Positions 43,424-55,516 are shown, counted from the first letter of the stretch. The stretch: DNA of 64,000 bases from Prototheca cutis (GCA_002897115.2 BCIH01000007.1:174981-238980); one strand, 5' to 3'. Notes: generated by a model not told the origin, from the letters alone. Translations and numbers: made by a program.

Positions 43424-44182
43424 GGTGAGACCTCTCCCTCGCACTTGTAAACCGGGCTCTTACGGTTTCACCTTGATGCTCTCTACGAGATCACACGACC
43501 TCTTGCCACGGGCACTGGGCGGGCAAAGTACGCCATGGCACGGGTCTGGCAATGACCAAACCCCCCCGACTTCTGCAGCCGGTGGAAAGCGCGGCAAAAC
43601 ATCGAGACATCTGAAATTCCAGCACCCCCAGTTGTGATCTGTCCCGGTTGGCCACTACCGCATAACAGCGGTCTTCATGCACAACATCCCATGGCTCCAA
43701 ATGCAATAAACCCATTCCAGAAGCGTACAACGTCTGAACGACGCGCCCACATTGCCAGTGGCCCAAGGCACCTGGCAGGCTTCCCGGTCGCAGGGGACCC
43801 TGGCTGTGCGGCAAATAGGTGATTGTCTCTTCGCATGGACTGGTCTGTATTCAACAGTCATATTGCCGGCGGAGATCAGCATTCTGTTGTTCCTGCCAAG
43901 ACCTGGGTGAGAGGATCAGGCCTGGGTTGGCCCACAGGCCGTAAGACGCTTCAATGGGTTCCTTTTTCAGCATTGATCTGTGAAGCATGTAGTTGACTGT
44001 TTTTTTCTCGATGCAAGGCGCATTTCCTTTGCTACCATAAAACCTATGAATGTGCATTGTACGGAGCTTACACGGTTGGATGGATCAGTGTGTTTGTTCA
44101 GTCAGTCATCTGGGGCTGGAGGACCACGGCAGGCAGCGTGGAAATAAAATGCCCCAAAGCTACATAGGCGCGCAAGACGTGG
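43424..44182. other. Intergenic region between OSCP and SPC24
   Basis: No exon recognised in 760 bases. Includes the SPC24 3' end (minus-strand TGTAA at 44068-44072) and the OSCP promoter. Confidence 0.35.
44068..44072 (-). terminator. Putative poly(A) signal of SPC24 gene
   Basis: TGTAA on the minus strand about 110 bases after the stop codon. Confidence 0.3.
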
Positions 44183-45240
44183 TCAGGCTACAGGCCCTGA
44201 CATTAGGCTCCAGAGCTTGTTGGCAACCTCAACAGCTGGTGTGTTGGCTGGCAGGTCAAATGGCCGCACGTCGGCATGGTCCGTGTCGGACACCGTGCCG
44301 CAGACGCGTGTGTTGTCACCAAATTGCCAGCTGATCTTGCTGATATGGGCAAACAGACTGAGTTGGTGCCTGTCGAAGCATGTGTATGTGTGTGATGGGG
44401 AGAGGGGGGTCAGATGAGGGGTGGTGCAGGGGGGAGTGTCCAATGAGCAATGCGGCTTGCCACCAACTGGCTTCAGGGAACAGCTGGAGTGGACTAGACT
44501 GGGACCATCCAATTTTCGAGCACGCAGTCATTTAAAAGAGGGAACTGAACAACGAATCCTGTGTTGTGCATGAGCATGCATATGAGACTCCACGTATGAC
44601 ACAAACTGCTCCAAACAAATAATGGCATGGTGAGTGCCCAATCTGCCGCACCTGATCTGGGGTTCCAGGAAGTGGAGCAGTTGGTCCACGTCTGCCTGCT
44701 TGCTTCCCAGCTCCTTCAGCTTGCCGGCCAGGTCCTTACGCTCCAGCTCGACAGACTGCAGCTCCTCGGTCAGCTGCGTGATGCGCTGACGGGCTGTCAC
44801 GAGCTCCGCCTCGGCGGCCGCCAGCCGCTGCTCGTGCGCGGCTTCGTCGCCCGGGTAGGTGGCCTTGATGCGGGCATCATCCACGCTGGACGTGAGGTCT
44901 GAGAAGAAGGGAGTGCAGGCCGGGCATGGGCTGTGGAGGTGTGTCTGGGATCGAAAGCTTGGGCTACAATGCCCAGTCCCGACAGGAGAGAAGCACCAGC
45001 ACGCTCAAAACCCTGCAAGCTGACTCCACGCTCGGCGACTACTTTTCCCAAGCATGCTGTACCTGAAATGATTTTTTTCAAGCCGTCCTCCCTCCCTCGT
45101 AGCAAGCCTTGGATCTCCTCCTGAACGGACAGCATCTCCCGGATGGTCCTGGCGTCATCATGCCGGGCGTAGTTGTCCCGGAGGGCAGCGATCACGCCCA
45201 AGTGCTCGTCGAACACGTCGCCGCCGCTCATCATGGCCAT
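44183..45240 (-). CDS. SPC24: Kinetochore protein SPC24 homologue
   Basis: Three exons (45240-45063, 44898-44652, 44369-44183) encode 203 residues. The N-terminal two thirds is helical with a long heptad-like coiled coil (AHEQRLAAAEAELVTARQR and following). The C-terminal exon is a compact globular domain with HQLSLFAHISKISWQFGDN, VRPFDLPANTP and ANKLWSLM, which matches the RWD-like head of Spc24. In the NDC80 complex SPC24-SPC25 anchors the microtubule-binding NDC80-NUF2 pair to the inner kinetochore. Spc24 is poorly conserved, so the name rests on architecture plus the head-domain motifs. Divergent from the MED13-like gene, 298 bases apart. Confidence 0.75.
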
Positions 45241-45538
45241 GGCTACACGGAAGAACCTGTCCGCTGGGAATAAACGCTGGACAGCATGCCCGACAGTCTC
45301 AAGCGCAAAACCAGCAGCCCACGACAGATGTCCCAGGCCTTTCCAATTTCAGGGTCCCTGGCGGAGGAGGACGGCTCGACCAGATCCGATCTTCCTCAAC
45401 CCACGCAGCAATAGGGGCCATGGGCGCGGCGCAAACATCACTTGATTTTTCTCTTCTTGTTCCAGGCATCATCTTGGGCGGTCAGCTGCTCGCCATGTAG
45501 GGCCAGGCAGCTCCTGACCTCGGCCGGCCTCTCGGCCA
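45241..45538. promoter_or_regulatory. Short divergent promoter region (SPC24 / MED13-like)
   Basis: 298 bases between the SPC24 start and the first ATG assigned to the MED13-like gene. An acceptor-like site (CTTCTTGTTCCAG, near 45467) suggests an extra 5' non-coding exon. Confidence 0.35.
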
Positions 45539-47836
45539 ATGGAGGAGTGCCTGGTGCAGGGCTGGGCAAGCCCAGGACTGTTCACTGGGGTCAGCGGCAT
45601 TTCGGTGCAGGAGCCTTGCGTTCATTACGGACGATGGAGGATCAAGAAAAGGAAGCTTCACCGAGCTCACAAGGAGTCTCAGCCCACACCATTAGACCAC
45701 AAGAACCTGGAGCCAGTCCACCGAGACCTCACAGCAGGTCTGAAATGCGTGCTTGGCCATCTCTTCGCCACAGCGGCCTGGGCGGGTGCCCTGGACCAGG
45801 AATGTCTTTTACATGCCTCTTGGCAGGACGCATGCGGTACCTGTATCAGCCAGCTGCCTGTCTGGTTCCGGATCGAGACGCCCGCCGTACGTGTGGGCTT
45901 TCAGGTGCGGTACCGGGAAGACAAGGGCACTTTTGTGATTGTTTGGTGGATAATCACAGAATATGAATGTGATGCCTGTGGTCTTTGATGTACAGCGGAT
46001 AGGGCAGGGACGCAGTCTGGTGTTGTTTGCGATGGCGCATGCCAACCACTCCACCGATGGAGTTGTTGGCATTGCCTGCTCGAGCTCCTTCCCTTGAGGG
46101 GCTTGACATGCCGCCGGTTTCTGTGTGCATAACATCACCCCTAGATCCTATCACTGGTCATGAATGAACCGCACAGGGCGACTGGCTGGATGTGAGCCCG
46201 TCGGCGGTGCTGCACGCTTGGGCTGCGACGCCGCTGGAGCCTTACTCTGGTCCATGCAACCTGACTGCCGCCTGGCTGGGCCCCAGGTCTGAGGAGGACG
46301 CCTCGGCCCATGCTGCGTTCATGAGGGACGTGGCGTCCTGGTACGCACAGTGCAACCTGGGATCGCTCCACGTGCTAGACTCAGAGGCCACGACGGGGGA
46401 CGACAGCGCCGAGGAGGCACAAGGCCCTATTGGCAATGGCGACGGCACCAATGGCGGTGCCGCTGCTCGCAGGAGTGAGGCGCGCCAACCGTTGTCCACC
46501 GATCCGGGCACGGCACTGCTTGGAATGGCGGCCAGGGTTGAACGCCTGCGGAGACGCCTGGCCAACGGGACGATCGCGCTCCCGGAAATGGCACCGGCCG
46601 AGCCACTGGGGCCCCGGCTGAGACCCGCCCTGGTGGTGTTCCTACCGACGGCAGACCCCTGGGCAGCGGTCGCCGAAGCTGCGGCGGCGTGGGCGGGTAT
46701 CGACGGCACGGTGGCCGGTCCCTCGACTGTCCCACCTGGCAGAGACACGGCCTCAAATGGTGCAGTCGAGTCAACCACCGACGCAAATTCCTCGGACGGC
46801 TATAGTTCAGGGAGCACAGGTGCAAGCCCTCTCCCCCAGGTTGCCTTCGTCCCCGTCCCCGAACACCTGGCAACGGCGCTGCACGCCGGAGCCGGGCCGG
46901 CGCTGCGAGCAGCGTTTGCGGCCTTTGGCGCAGCGCCCTGCGTCCCCGAGCCAGGCGAGCCTGCCGCGCTGCCCTGCCAGGCCGGACCCGCGGTCGCACC
47001 GACTTTGTCCCCCACGCTAGCCCACGTGGCGGTGTGCCCGGTGGGGCTGTCCTTCCTGGCCTGTGCAGTGTTGGACGCTGGATATGGGGCCACATCCCAG
47101 CTGAGCCTGCTCCCACGCACTGGTGTGGGATCCACACTGATCGCCATCGCACAGCAACAGGCGGTGCGGGCCAGTGCTGCAGCGGCCGTGGTCGCCTGCC
47201 TTGGCGACCCCGACGACGACGAGCTTCTGGCCTGGCACAAGGCAGCGCTGCAGTCGGAGGGCTGCACGGTGCACTTTGTGACGCTGCATGCACAGCATTC
47301 GGGGCCATCAAGGTCGAGGTGCGTTGCGCGAGTCGAGTTGGGAGGGCGCGCGTCAGTTGAAACTGGTGATCGCCAGGCCAACCTGCGCAACAGGTCCTGG
47401 CAACGCCATTCTCCGAGGTCCCCTCTTCCTTGCAAACCCAATGNGCAGTCGAGAAGTCGAGGAGCTGGTGAGGGCGCCTGAATGGAGCGTGGCAAGGGAC
47501 GCCGGGAAGGTGGTGTGCTGGCCCAAGGGCAATCCCCAGTGGACTTTGACCATCGAGGAAACTCTCGGCCAGGAGATCCCGATGGTCATCTTGCGGGACA
47601 TTTGCACTGACTACGTTGCACTGACAACCCTGTGTGCCACTCGACGCGCCACTTCTGTGCCATGTGACGGCATTGGGCATGCCCCGTGGCCCAGCCATGC
47701 GCATGCGTGCCTCGTGGCGTCCCAGGCGGGGCGCCTCCTTTCGACACACCCGTCGACACGCTGGTCAGAGGGACAGCTGTCCGAGGTCACCCCCGCAGGA
47801 TCGCCTGCGCAATTCCTTGCATCTGTTCATGTTTAG
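45539..47836 (+). CDS. MED13: Mediator subunit 13-like protein, short form
   Basis: Three exons (45539-45904, 46177-47318, 47449-47836) give about 631 residues. The junction of exons 1 and 2 creates AVRVGFQGDWLDVSPSAV followed by ATPLEPYSG, the diagnostic MED13 VGY..DWL..SP...EPY block. AAFMRDVASWYAQCNLGSLH corresponds to the FFRDL...YE.CRLG segment; LVVFLPTADPW and the later HVAVCPVGLSFLACAVLD fit the PIWI-like C-terminal part. MED13 tethers the CDK8 kinase module to Mediator. Plant MED13 proteins are about three times longer; here SPC24 occupies the sequence directly upstream, so the N-terminal region is absent or the 5' end of exon 1 is wrong. The last exon (EVEELVRAPEW...) is the least certain. 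Confidence 0.65.
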
Positions 47837-48134
47837 AACGGATTTTCTCCCCCAAGTTCCGGTTGCGAACGAGTTGTGAATGCCACACAAGGCCCCCTTT
47901 CCCCGTTCCTAGGAGCGGGGCGGTGCTCGTCGTTCCTTTTCCCAGGCCCAGCCCGAGAGAATTTCTGCTGAGAAAGACCGAGCAGTTGACCAAGACCGTA
48001 AACCCCACCCATGCCCAGGCATGTGGCCATTCTCCTTGCCCCGTGAACCTGGCATGTCATGAATATCTGGGGTGGGGCGTTCATGATTGCCCCGAGGGTG
48101 TTGTGACTCGAGACCGTCGGAGCATCCCTTGGAG
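47837..48134. other. Intergenic region upstream of WRKY gene
   Basis: About 300 bases holding the MED13-like 3' end and the WRKY promoter; nothing else recognised. Confidence 0.3.
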
Positions 48135-51100
48135 ATGGACAAGCCCGGTCCAGATCAGGAGGGCACGATGACCGGCTCGCACAAGACGCCGACTGTTTCC
48201 TCCATGGCCTCGAAGCATGATCTTCCAGTGGCACCCCGCACTGCGGTCCCAGGGAGGCCAGCGCCGGGGCCAGTGAGCGGACGGGCTGGGCGTCGTCCTC
48301 GCTCCATGCTCGAGTCGCCCGTGCTGCTTCCGCTGCTCGGGGTGAGCTCCCTCCCTCCTGCTGGCACCTCTGCTGGAATTTCATTGCATTTTGTACCGAG
48401 TTGTCCAACTGAGAATGCGTCCTGTCCCTCGCACAGGTCGAGCCTTCCCCGTCCACCTCCATGTTGACCTATCCCCTGCCCGTGGAGAACAGCACCGGCA
48501 AGCTGGCCCCCCTGGCCGTGCTCGACGCCCTGTCCGGTTCTCCAGCCGTGGAGGGAAACATCCTTGTGCCATGGCAGTACTATGTGATCAATGCCCCCTC
48601 CCGCAACCGCCAGGTGAGGACACCTGGGTTTGCGGTGGTTCATGCTCTGGTGGCGGGGACAACTGGCGACGTGCAAATGGGCTCCGCTGGCAGTGGAGCA
48701 TGCTGTTTCCGCGAGGGAGGGGGAAAGAAATTCCCACTGCTCACGCGGATCAGCGACCAGTGGCAGGAAAAAGTGCACCCTCACCAATATTCATGCGCGC
48801 AGGCGATGGCAAAGGCTGCAGCAGCGGCCGGGATTACTCATGAAAAGGTGATTAATTGTGGGGCTACGGCGCGACACAGGCGTGTGACCATTTGTGTCGA
48901 GTCCCACGGTGGTGTGCGTGTCCCTCTCTCCCTGGGAGGCATCATCCCCGTGGCACCCAGCTGTTTTCTGGCATGCTGCCCGGCTAACCTCACCCACCCC
49001 AACACCTCGCCTCTTCCCGTAGACGGAACGGGGCCGGCGGGAAAGCGCGGCCAACGACGACGGCTACCACTGGCGCAAGTACGGGGAGAAGCATGTCAAG
49101 GGCAGCTCGTGGCCGCGGTCCTACTACCGCTGCAGCCACCCAGGGTGCCAGGCCAAAAAGGTGATGGAGCGGGACCTCCGCACCGGCGCCATCAGCTTCA
49201 CCCTCAGCAAGGCGAGCGAGTGTTTACATGGTGAAGAGGCGGTGTGGTGCACTGCATGGGTTTTTTTGCGCAGCTGAGCATGTGACGCTTGCTTGATTGC
49301 TTCCACGCAGGGCACGCACTCGCACCCGCGACCGGGCGTGCCACGGGCGCTCGCATCGTCACCGTTTCCAGAGGACCATGACTCTCCACGAGGGGAGTCT
49401 GGCAGCCGCGATGCCCCTGACGGCGGCAGTGTGACGACTGCCAGCCCCGACGCCGACGCCTCGCCCGCCAACCTCGGGAGTCTAGGCCCCGAGTTTGCCG
49501 AGGGCGGTGCGGCGGCGGCGCTGCAGCTGCTGGGCACGGGGTTCACGCCAGAGGTCGCGGCGCTTGGGTTAGCCCAGGCAGAGACGCCCGCGGCACTGCT
49601 TCCCATTCCGGCCAGCCTCCGCGCGGGGCCATCACCCGCATGCCGGGTGCGGGACTGGGAAGGCCCCGGCGCCACGGGTATGGCGCACTCCCTGGCGTGG
49701 AACCCGGAGACTTTGGTTGTCGACGCGTTGGAGGTACTGGATGGTGACCGGCGGCGACGGCGGCGGCTCAGCAGCGGCCTGGGTCCCGTGCCCGGGTCCA
49801 GGGCTGCCGCAGGAAAGGGTCTGGGAGGCCCTGGTATCGGTACACCAGGCGCATCCGCGTTTCATGTCCCGAACGGTCGCCGGCCATGGCAACGTCTGGG
49901 GCCTGACACGAACCGCATGCACGCTCACGATGACGACGACTCCTCTGAGGACAGCGACACCAGCGATGGGTCGGGGTCGTCATCGTTGGGGGGCATCTGG
50001 GAGACGCCGCGTGTGGAGGGTCTGGCATGCGAGGTGCCGGGCATGGCCGAGCTGGCCCTTCGGGCAGCGACGGCTGCGTGCGCCGCGGCGGAGGCAGGCC
50101 GGGCGGTGGCCGGGACGTTGCCCGATGGTCTGCGCCGGGGGCTGCCCGTGCCGCGGCTTGCGACCAGCGTGTTTCCTCGCAGTCCGCTCGGTGTGTCCCC
50201 ACCTGGAAGGTTTGCACTCGAGGCGGGGCTGGCCCTGCCTGGACCGGATGATCCCGTGACAGCTGTCTCTGATGCCGACGATGAAAGCGGCGACAGCGCC
50301 GATGACCATGCGGGGTCGCGGTGTCACAAGGCCGCCGGCGCCAGCGCGCGTCACATCAACCGAAGAGGCCACGGCAGAGATCACGACGACGACGGTCAGC
50401 GCCGCGCGCATCAGCGCCGACGGCTCGACCCCCACCGGGTCGAGCCGGGTGACGACGACGAGGACGGCATGGTCCAAGCCTTTGGCGAGGATGACGAGCT
50501 CAAAGGTAAAGGGAATGACCGTGGGGTGAATAGGAATGGTGGGGCTTGCTTTACCCGCTGTCAGCCTGGCCTGCCAAGCCCAGTCTCATGCACCCCCCCA
50601 CACACACGCACGCACGCGCGCACCCACCCAGAGTCCCCCTCCCCCCACACCCACACACAACCACCCACCTTTCCTCTCCCCAATTCACAGCGATGCGGAA
50701 CGCGAGTGCCGCGCGCCGCGGCGAGGACGGCAGTCGCCGCGGTCGGCGGCCGGCGCTGGTGATGCTGGGCGCCGTCGCCGCCGGAGAGGGACCCGGGGCA
50801 AGCGGCACGGGATCCGTGCCCCTGGGCGCCGGGCCGCCAGGGCCCTACGAGGCCACTGCTAATCATTCCCACTCGCACTCGCACTCCCACAACCAACACC
50901 ACCAACAGCAGCAGCGTCGGACCGTGACGATCGAGACGGAGGCAGAGACGACGGACGACGGGTACCNCTGGCGCAAGTATGGTCGCAAGATGGTCAAGGG
51001 CAACCCCTACCTACGCTCGTACTACAAGTGCACGTTTGCGGGGTGCGGTGTGCGCAAGCAGGTGGGCCGGTCGTCCGACGACCCCCGGCTGTTGGTGGTG

Positions 51101-51571
51101 ACGTACGAAGGAGCGCACAACCACTCGCCCCCGGGCATCGTCGCGGCACTGGGGGGTGACACCATGTCTGCCACTGCAGCCGCCACGGCCGTAGCCGCCG
51201 CAGCCGCCGCAGCCGCCGCCGCCCGCGCCGCCGCGCACCTGGCCTCCACCGTCGATGGGCTCGCGGCCGCGGAGCAACAACAGCGCAGCGGCGGTGGTAA
51301 CGGTAGCACGGGCGCTGGGAGCGTGCTGTCGCCTGTGCCCGCAGACGGCGGCAATGCGGCCGAGCTTGACGCCGGCGCAACGGCCGTGCGAGTGGGGAGC
51401 CTGCCGCAGGGCAGCCGCTCGCTCCAAGTTGTCAGAGGCGGGCTTGGGCCTGCGGCGGGACTGGTCCACAGCATGGGCATGGCCTGGCCGCCAGACAAGC
51501 AGGACACCCCTTCAGTCGCTCCTGCGCCCACCTTGCCAAAGGCCGAGCCGGACGGCACAGTCTACGGCTGA
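48135..51571 (+). CDS. WRKY transcription factor with two variant WRKY domains (group I-like)
   Basis: Six exons (48135-48341, 48437-48613, 48803-48847, 49023-49211, 49311-50505, 50691-51571) encode about 897 residues. Domain 1 reads [11 protein letters not shown] at residues 157-166 with the zinc ligands in YYRCSHPGC and GTHSH; domain 2 reads WRKYGRK at 698-704 with YYKCTFAGC and GAHNH. Both have C-x4-C...H-x-H, but neither has the canonical WRKYGQK, whose Gln contacts the W-box base edge. An N at 50967 affects the residue before the second Trp. The intron inside domain 1 sits between the two zinc-ligand pairs and has a GC donor (AAG|GCGAGC). A long acidic/Ser-rich linker ([18 protein letters not shown]) and poly-Ala and His-Ser repeats separate and follow the domains. 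Alternative start at 48168. Confidence 0.93.
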
Positions 51572-52232
51572 GCGAGGTGGATGAAGGGCTTGGCAGGTCA
51601 GGGCTGAAGGACGTCAGCCTACGAATGCCAACCCAGTTTGACTCGCCAGCGACCTCCTTGGCCTCCTTCTGCAGCTCTGCCCAGATGATTCGTTCGGAAA
51701 TCAGCAACAACACTACACGGCATCTTCTCCGCTGACAAATTTTCCTTCCTTCCTGCAGTTCCCGTTTCTGGATCCGTGATGCTCCCCTATCTCTCTCTTG
51801 GCGTCGGGTGCGCCGCAGGCAGCTGGCAGGTGGCCTGCGCATTGTAGCATCCCAAGACTTGCTCGACTTTTTTTTGCAGCCCTCTAGAGTCTTGACGTGA
51901 CGTGCCTCTCACAATTGGTACATTCCATTATTGTTGCCATGCACATGCTCCATGAGCGATGGCCGGGGGCCCTCAGTTCCTAAAATCTGGACGGCTGCAT
52001 ACATCGACCTCTGTCCTGACACCCCNTTCCCCCGGGGAAAGTCCTCCAACACCTGCTGTCCTGTGCCCGGCTCCCCTTGCTGCACCTCGTGATTCTAGCG
52101 CGCACTGTTACATGCACAACAGGTGATCCTAAGATCTGCTGGGTCAGCAAGAACCGCGCGGGGGGGGGGTTGAGTACGTATCCCGCACGACAGTCAGCAG
52201 GCCATCCAAAGTCAGGCCTTGATCCAGCTCAT
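51572..52232. other. Convergent intergenic region
   Basis: 3' ends of the WRKY and RNF113A-like genes. A minus-strand TGTAA lies at 52108-52112. One N at 52026 and a nine-base G run near 52160. No other gene recognised. Confidence 0.35.
52108..52112 (-). terminator. Putative poly(A) signal of RNF113A-like gene
   Basis: TGTAA on the minus strand downstream of the RING exon. Confidence 0.3.
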
Positions 52233-53575
52233 CAGGCCCGCGCCGCACGCTGCTGCTCCCGGATCTTTTTCACGATTGGTTGCGCGACGTTGAAGATGCC
52301 CTGGAGCGCCTGCTCACACACGGGGCACTTGCCCGTGCGGGCATTCTCCTTGAGTGCACAATGCTCGCAAAAGTAATGGCCGCAGCGAGTAACCACGGGG
52401 TCGCTGTCNGGACCCCACTTTTCCCGGCAGATGTAGCAGGCAAAGGGGAGCCCATCCTCATCCTCGCTCTCATCCGAGTCCGACCCTGTTATGCAGATTT
52501 TGTGGGGACGTGTGTCAAAGGGTTGCCGTGCTTTCTCTAGGGTAATGGGGGGATCCCCCAGCTGGCACCGATGCCAGACTCCACACCCACCATCGGACCT
52601 TGCTCATTGGCCTCCCCGCTGCCACCACCTGCCCAGTCCTTGACCAGCTTTTCTCGCTGCCGCTTTTGCTGCTCCTCCCACTCGCGGTCCAGCTCGTAGC
52701 CGGCCTTGTAGTCGCCCCGGTCGTGGAGAAACTTGCAGGCATCACCGTAGCCGCAGTACCCCGTCTCCTTGTAGTCCTTGCAAATGTCGGGCTGGTAGTC
52801 GACACGGACCGTCATGCGGATGGCCGTGGAGCCGCGGAGCGGGCCGTGCGCACCGCCACCCTTCTCCGCCGCAATCGTGTTTTCACGTCGGAACCCCGCG
52901 CGGTAGTCCCGGTAGTTGTTCATGCCGCGGTAAATCGCTTCTCCGGGGCTTGCATCGTCGCCGTCCTGTGCCAACACCTGTTCCCGCAGTGCCCTGTAGT
53001 GCAGTTGGGTGGTAGTAAGGGGCTTTGCAGGTGTTGCTTGCACACGTCTCCGACACATAAGCTCAGGTGCGTGTCTGATCCCTGCACGCGCAGGTTCCAG
53101 CTCTCTTCGAGCCCCAGCAGGTAGCCGGCTAGACCTCCCCACAGGATCTACCGCCAGAAACAGGCATACCCAGCTTCTTTGCAATTCCCCTCATGCACCC
53201 CTGAACAGCCACAGACCCCGCCCCCGGCCCCAACGTCACATACCTGGCATCCCGGTCGTGCGCGGTCTCTGTCTCCAGCGCCCTGGTTGCACCGCCGTCA
53301 CTGGCCTGCTGGATGGCGTTGCTGCTCTCGAAAGCAAAGGGCTGCACCTTCTCCTCGCCCTCCGCTGCTCTGCTCGATGCCACGGACCCGCGGTTGGGTC
53401 GCTTGACTGGCAGGACGATGCCCGTGCCCTCTTCCCCGCCCTCGCCGCTGGGCTTCTTTCGGATGTTGCCACGGTTTCGTCGCTTCACGAACGCAACCTC
53501 GGAGCCGGAGCCGGGGCCAGGGCCTGCTTCCGAGGCAGCCGCGGGCGCCGATCCTTCTGGGCGCTCGCTCTCCAT
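52233..53575 (-). CDS. RNF113A: RNF113A/Cwc24-type CCCH and RING zinc-finger splicing factor
   Basis: Exons 53575-53244, 52993-52599 and 52485 downward join in phase. Exon 1 has [11 protein letters not shown] and [11 protein letters not shown] basic repeats typical of the family. Exon 2 carries [20 protein letters not shown] and the CCCH finger [20 protein letters not shown], followed by the [17 protein letters not shown] signature. Exon 3 starts acidic ([11 protein letters not shown]) and encodes a C3HC4 [22 protein letters not shown] and [10 protein letters not shown]. The protein acts in the activated spliceosome, in yeast guarding the 5' splice site before the first step. The 3' end is unclear: the RING frame stays open past 52233, whereas a +1 shift near 52260 would end it at a TGA at 52233-52235. 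I use that position as a provisional end. N at 52409. Confidence 0.88.
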
Positions 53576-54054
53576 GCCTGTGGGTCTCGAGCAGAATGCT
53601 CGTCCCGGCACCTGGTTGACGCGCTCCTCGGCCACAGAAGCGCGCTGTCGGCCGCGTCAGGACAAATACATAAACTAAATATATAGAAGATAATAAAAAG
53701 TCGAAAACTATTGGCATGGCCTGGGGGGAGGGAGCCCTGCTCTTTCAGCCATCCAGCGATCCAAAGTTTGTCGGGTGGATTACGTACCCAGGCCCCCCAC
53801 CCGATCGGTGGCATGCATATGGGTTGCGTCCAGTGCGAATACCCATTGTGATGCTATTCCCCCCAGAAACTTAATTCCATTGCGATATAGCTCGTGTTCT
53901 GTGCACTGCATCGCGCATTTTTGGCTGCAGGTGCGGTACTCTCGACTCGTTATACACGTCGACGGGAATTCTTCGAAGCCCGCGCAGGGGAGTGGCGTGC
54001 GCACGCCTTGATCCAATTCGGCTTTGGCCCTTTACTAGACATAATAATACAGCA
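53576..54054. promoter_or_regulatory. Divergent intergenic region between RNF113A-like and SCO1
   Basis: No exon recognised. AT-rich segment at 53665-53710 may be core promoter of the minus-strand gene. Confidence 0.35.
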
Positions 54055-55516
54055 ATGCGGAGAGCGGCCAGCCAGATGAAGAGCTGTCTGCGGTGCCTGG
54101 ATGTGGTGGCCAGCACTGTTGGAGCCAGGACGCAAGTCCAGGTCCGTTGGAGGACGTGTTTGGTTCGTGGTGACGGCATGACGTTTTCATCATGACACTG
54201 TGATGTCATGACAAAAAAAGAACCGTGGAAAATCACTGGTGTGCAGGCATCCTTGCTGCCTACCACGGCACAGAGGTTTTATTCCAACGGCCGCGTCAGA
54301 TCCTCAGGGGTATGCTTTCTTCTAGCTGTTATTGTATTGGGGGGAGGTTGAAAGAACAGCCATAGTATAAAATGCACCTCAGAGCATACAGTGATGTGCG
54401 CGTGTATTCAGAGTAGTGCGTGTAAAGCCCCTGCGAAATCTGTGGGTCAACCTCACTGGGGACATCACTTCTCTGCTCCTGGACCCGCTGTGTCCCAACC
54501 CCCCCTTCTCCCCCACCAATCCAACATCCACGTGCAGCCAGTGTCATACACGAGCCTGGGCCTGACTGTGGCTACGGGGGCGGGTCTTTTCTGGTGGTTT
54601 AACAACGAACGCCAGGAGAAGATGGCCAAGCAGACTGCAGCNGCCGGCAAGGTGGTGGGCTCGGCGGCCATTGGCGGTCCTTTCCAGCTGATTGACCACA
54701 CCGGCAAGCCCTTTACGGACAAGCAGCTGCTGGGAAACTGGAGCCTGTTGTATTTTGGGTTCACGCACTGCCCAGATATTTGCCCTGAGGAGCTGGAGAA
54801 AATTGTGGAGGCCAAGCAGAAAACAGGCGAGCTGGGTGGTGACTGGGGGGCCCGGAGTTTTTTGATGAATGTGGCAGTGCTGCAAGGGCTTTGTTTCCCG
54901 AGGACATCCTTGAATCTGCACACAGTTCACACTCTTCTCCTCCTTCACCAATGCTGAATGGATATTGCAGAAAAGGCCACGGGCAAGAAGATCACGACGG
55001 TGTTCATCAGCGTTGACCCGGAGCGCGACAGCGTGCAGCAGGTCCGGGACTACGTCAAGGAATTTGACCCCGAGATGATCGGCCTCACCGGCACACTGGA
55101 GCAGGTGTGTCTGGGCAAGGACCTCGGTTTGCTTATTTGTTTGGTTGTTTTGGGGGTGCGTAGGTGAAATTGCAGAGGGAGAACGGGTGGGTTGTCTCGC
55201 GAGAGTGTGGCCCGACCGCCATGGGTGGCGATCTTGCCGGTGTCCCTTCCGTTTGTGTCAGACAAGCAGGCAGGCGGCCAGACAAATGAAACACTCACAG
55301 CCTTGCAACCACACCAACCAACAGACAAATGCAGCGGCGCGGGCGTACCGTGTGTACCACAGCAGGACGGGGGAAGACCAGGATTACCTCGTTGACCACT
55401 CCATCATCACGTACCTGCTGGACCCCCAGGGCCAGTTCGTGACCTTTTTTGGGAAAAACATGGACGCCGACGAGGTAGCTGCGAGTCTGCAGCAGCACAT
55501 CAGGCTCAGGAGATAG
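54055..55516 (+). CDS. SCO1: SCO1/SenC mitochondrial copper chaperone
   Basis: Four exons (54055-54141, 54538-54826, 54971-55104, 55325-55516) give 233 residues. Exon 1 is an Arg-rich mitochondrial presequence ([18 protein letters not shown]); its link to exon 2 is phase-consistent but rests on one long intron. A membrane helix ([16 protein letters not shown]) is followed by the thioredoxin fold with the Cu-binding [11 protein letters not shown] motif (Cys107 and Cys111) and the distal His in [16 protein letters not shown] is another family hallmark. SCO1 delivers copper to the CuA site of cytochrome c oxidase subunit 2. Intron 2 begins with GC (CAG|GCGAGC). N at 54642 lies in the poorly conserved linker. 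Confidence 0.92.
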
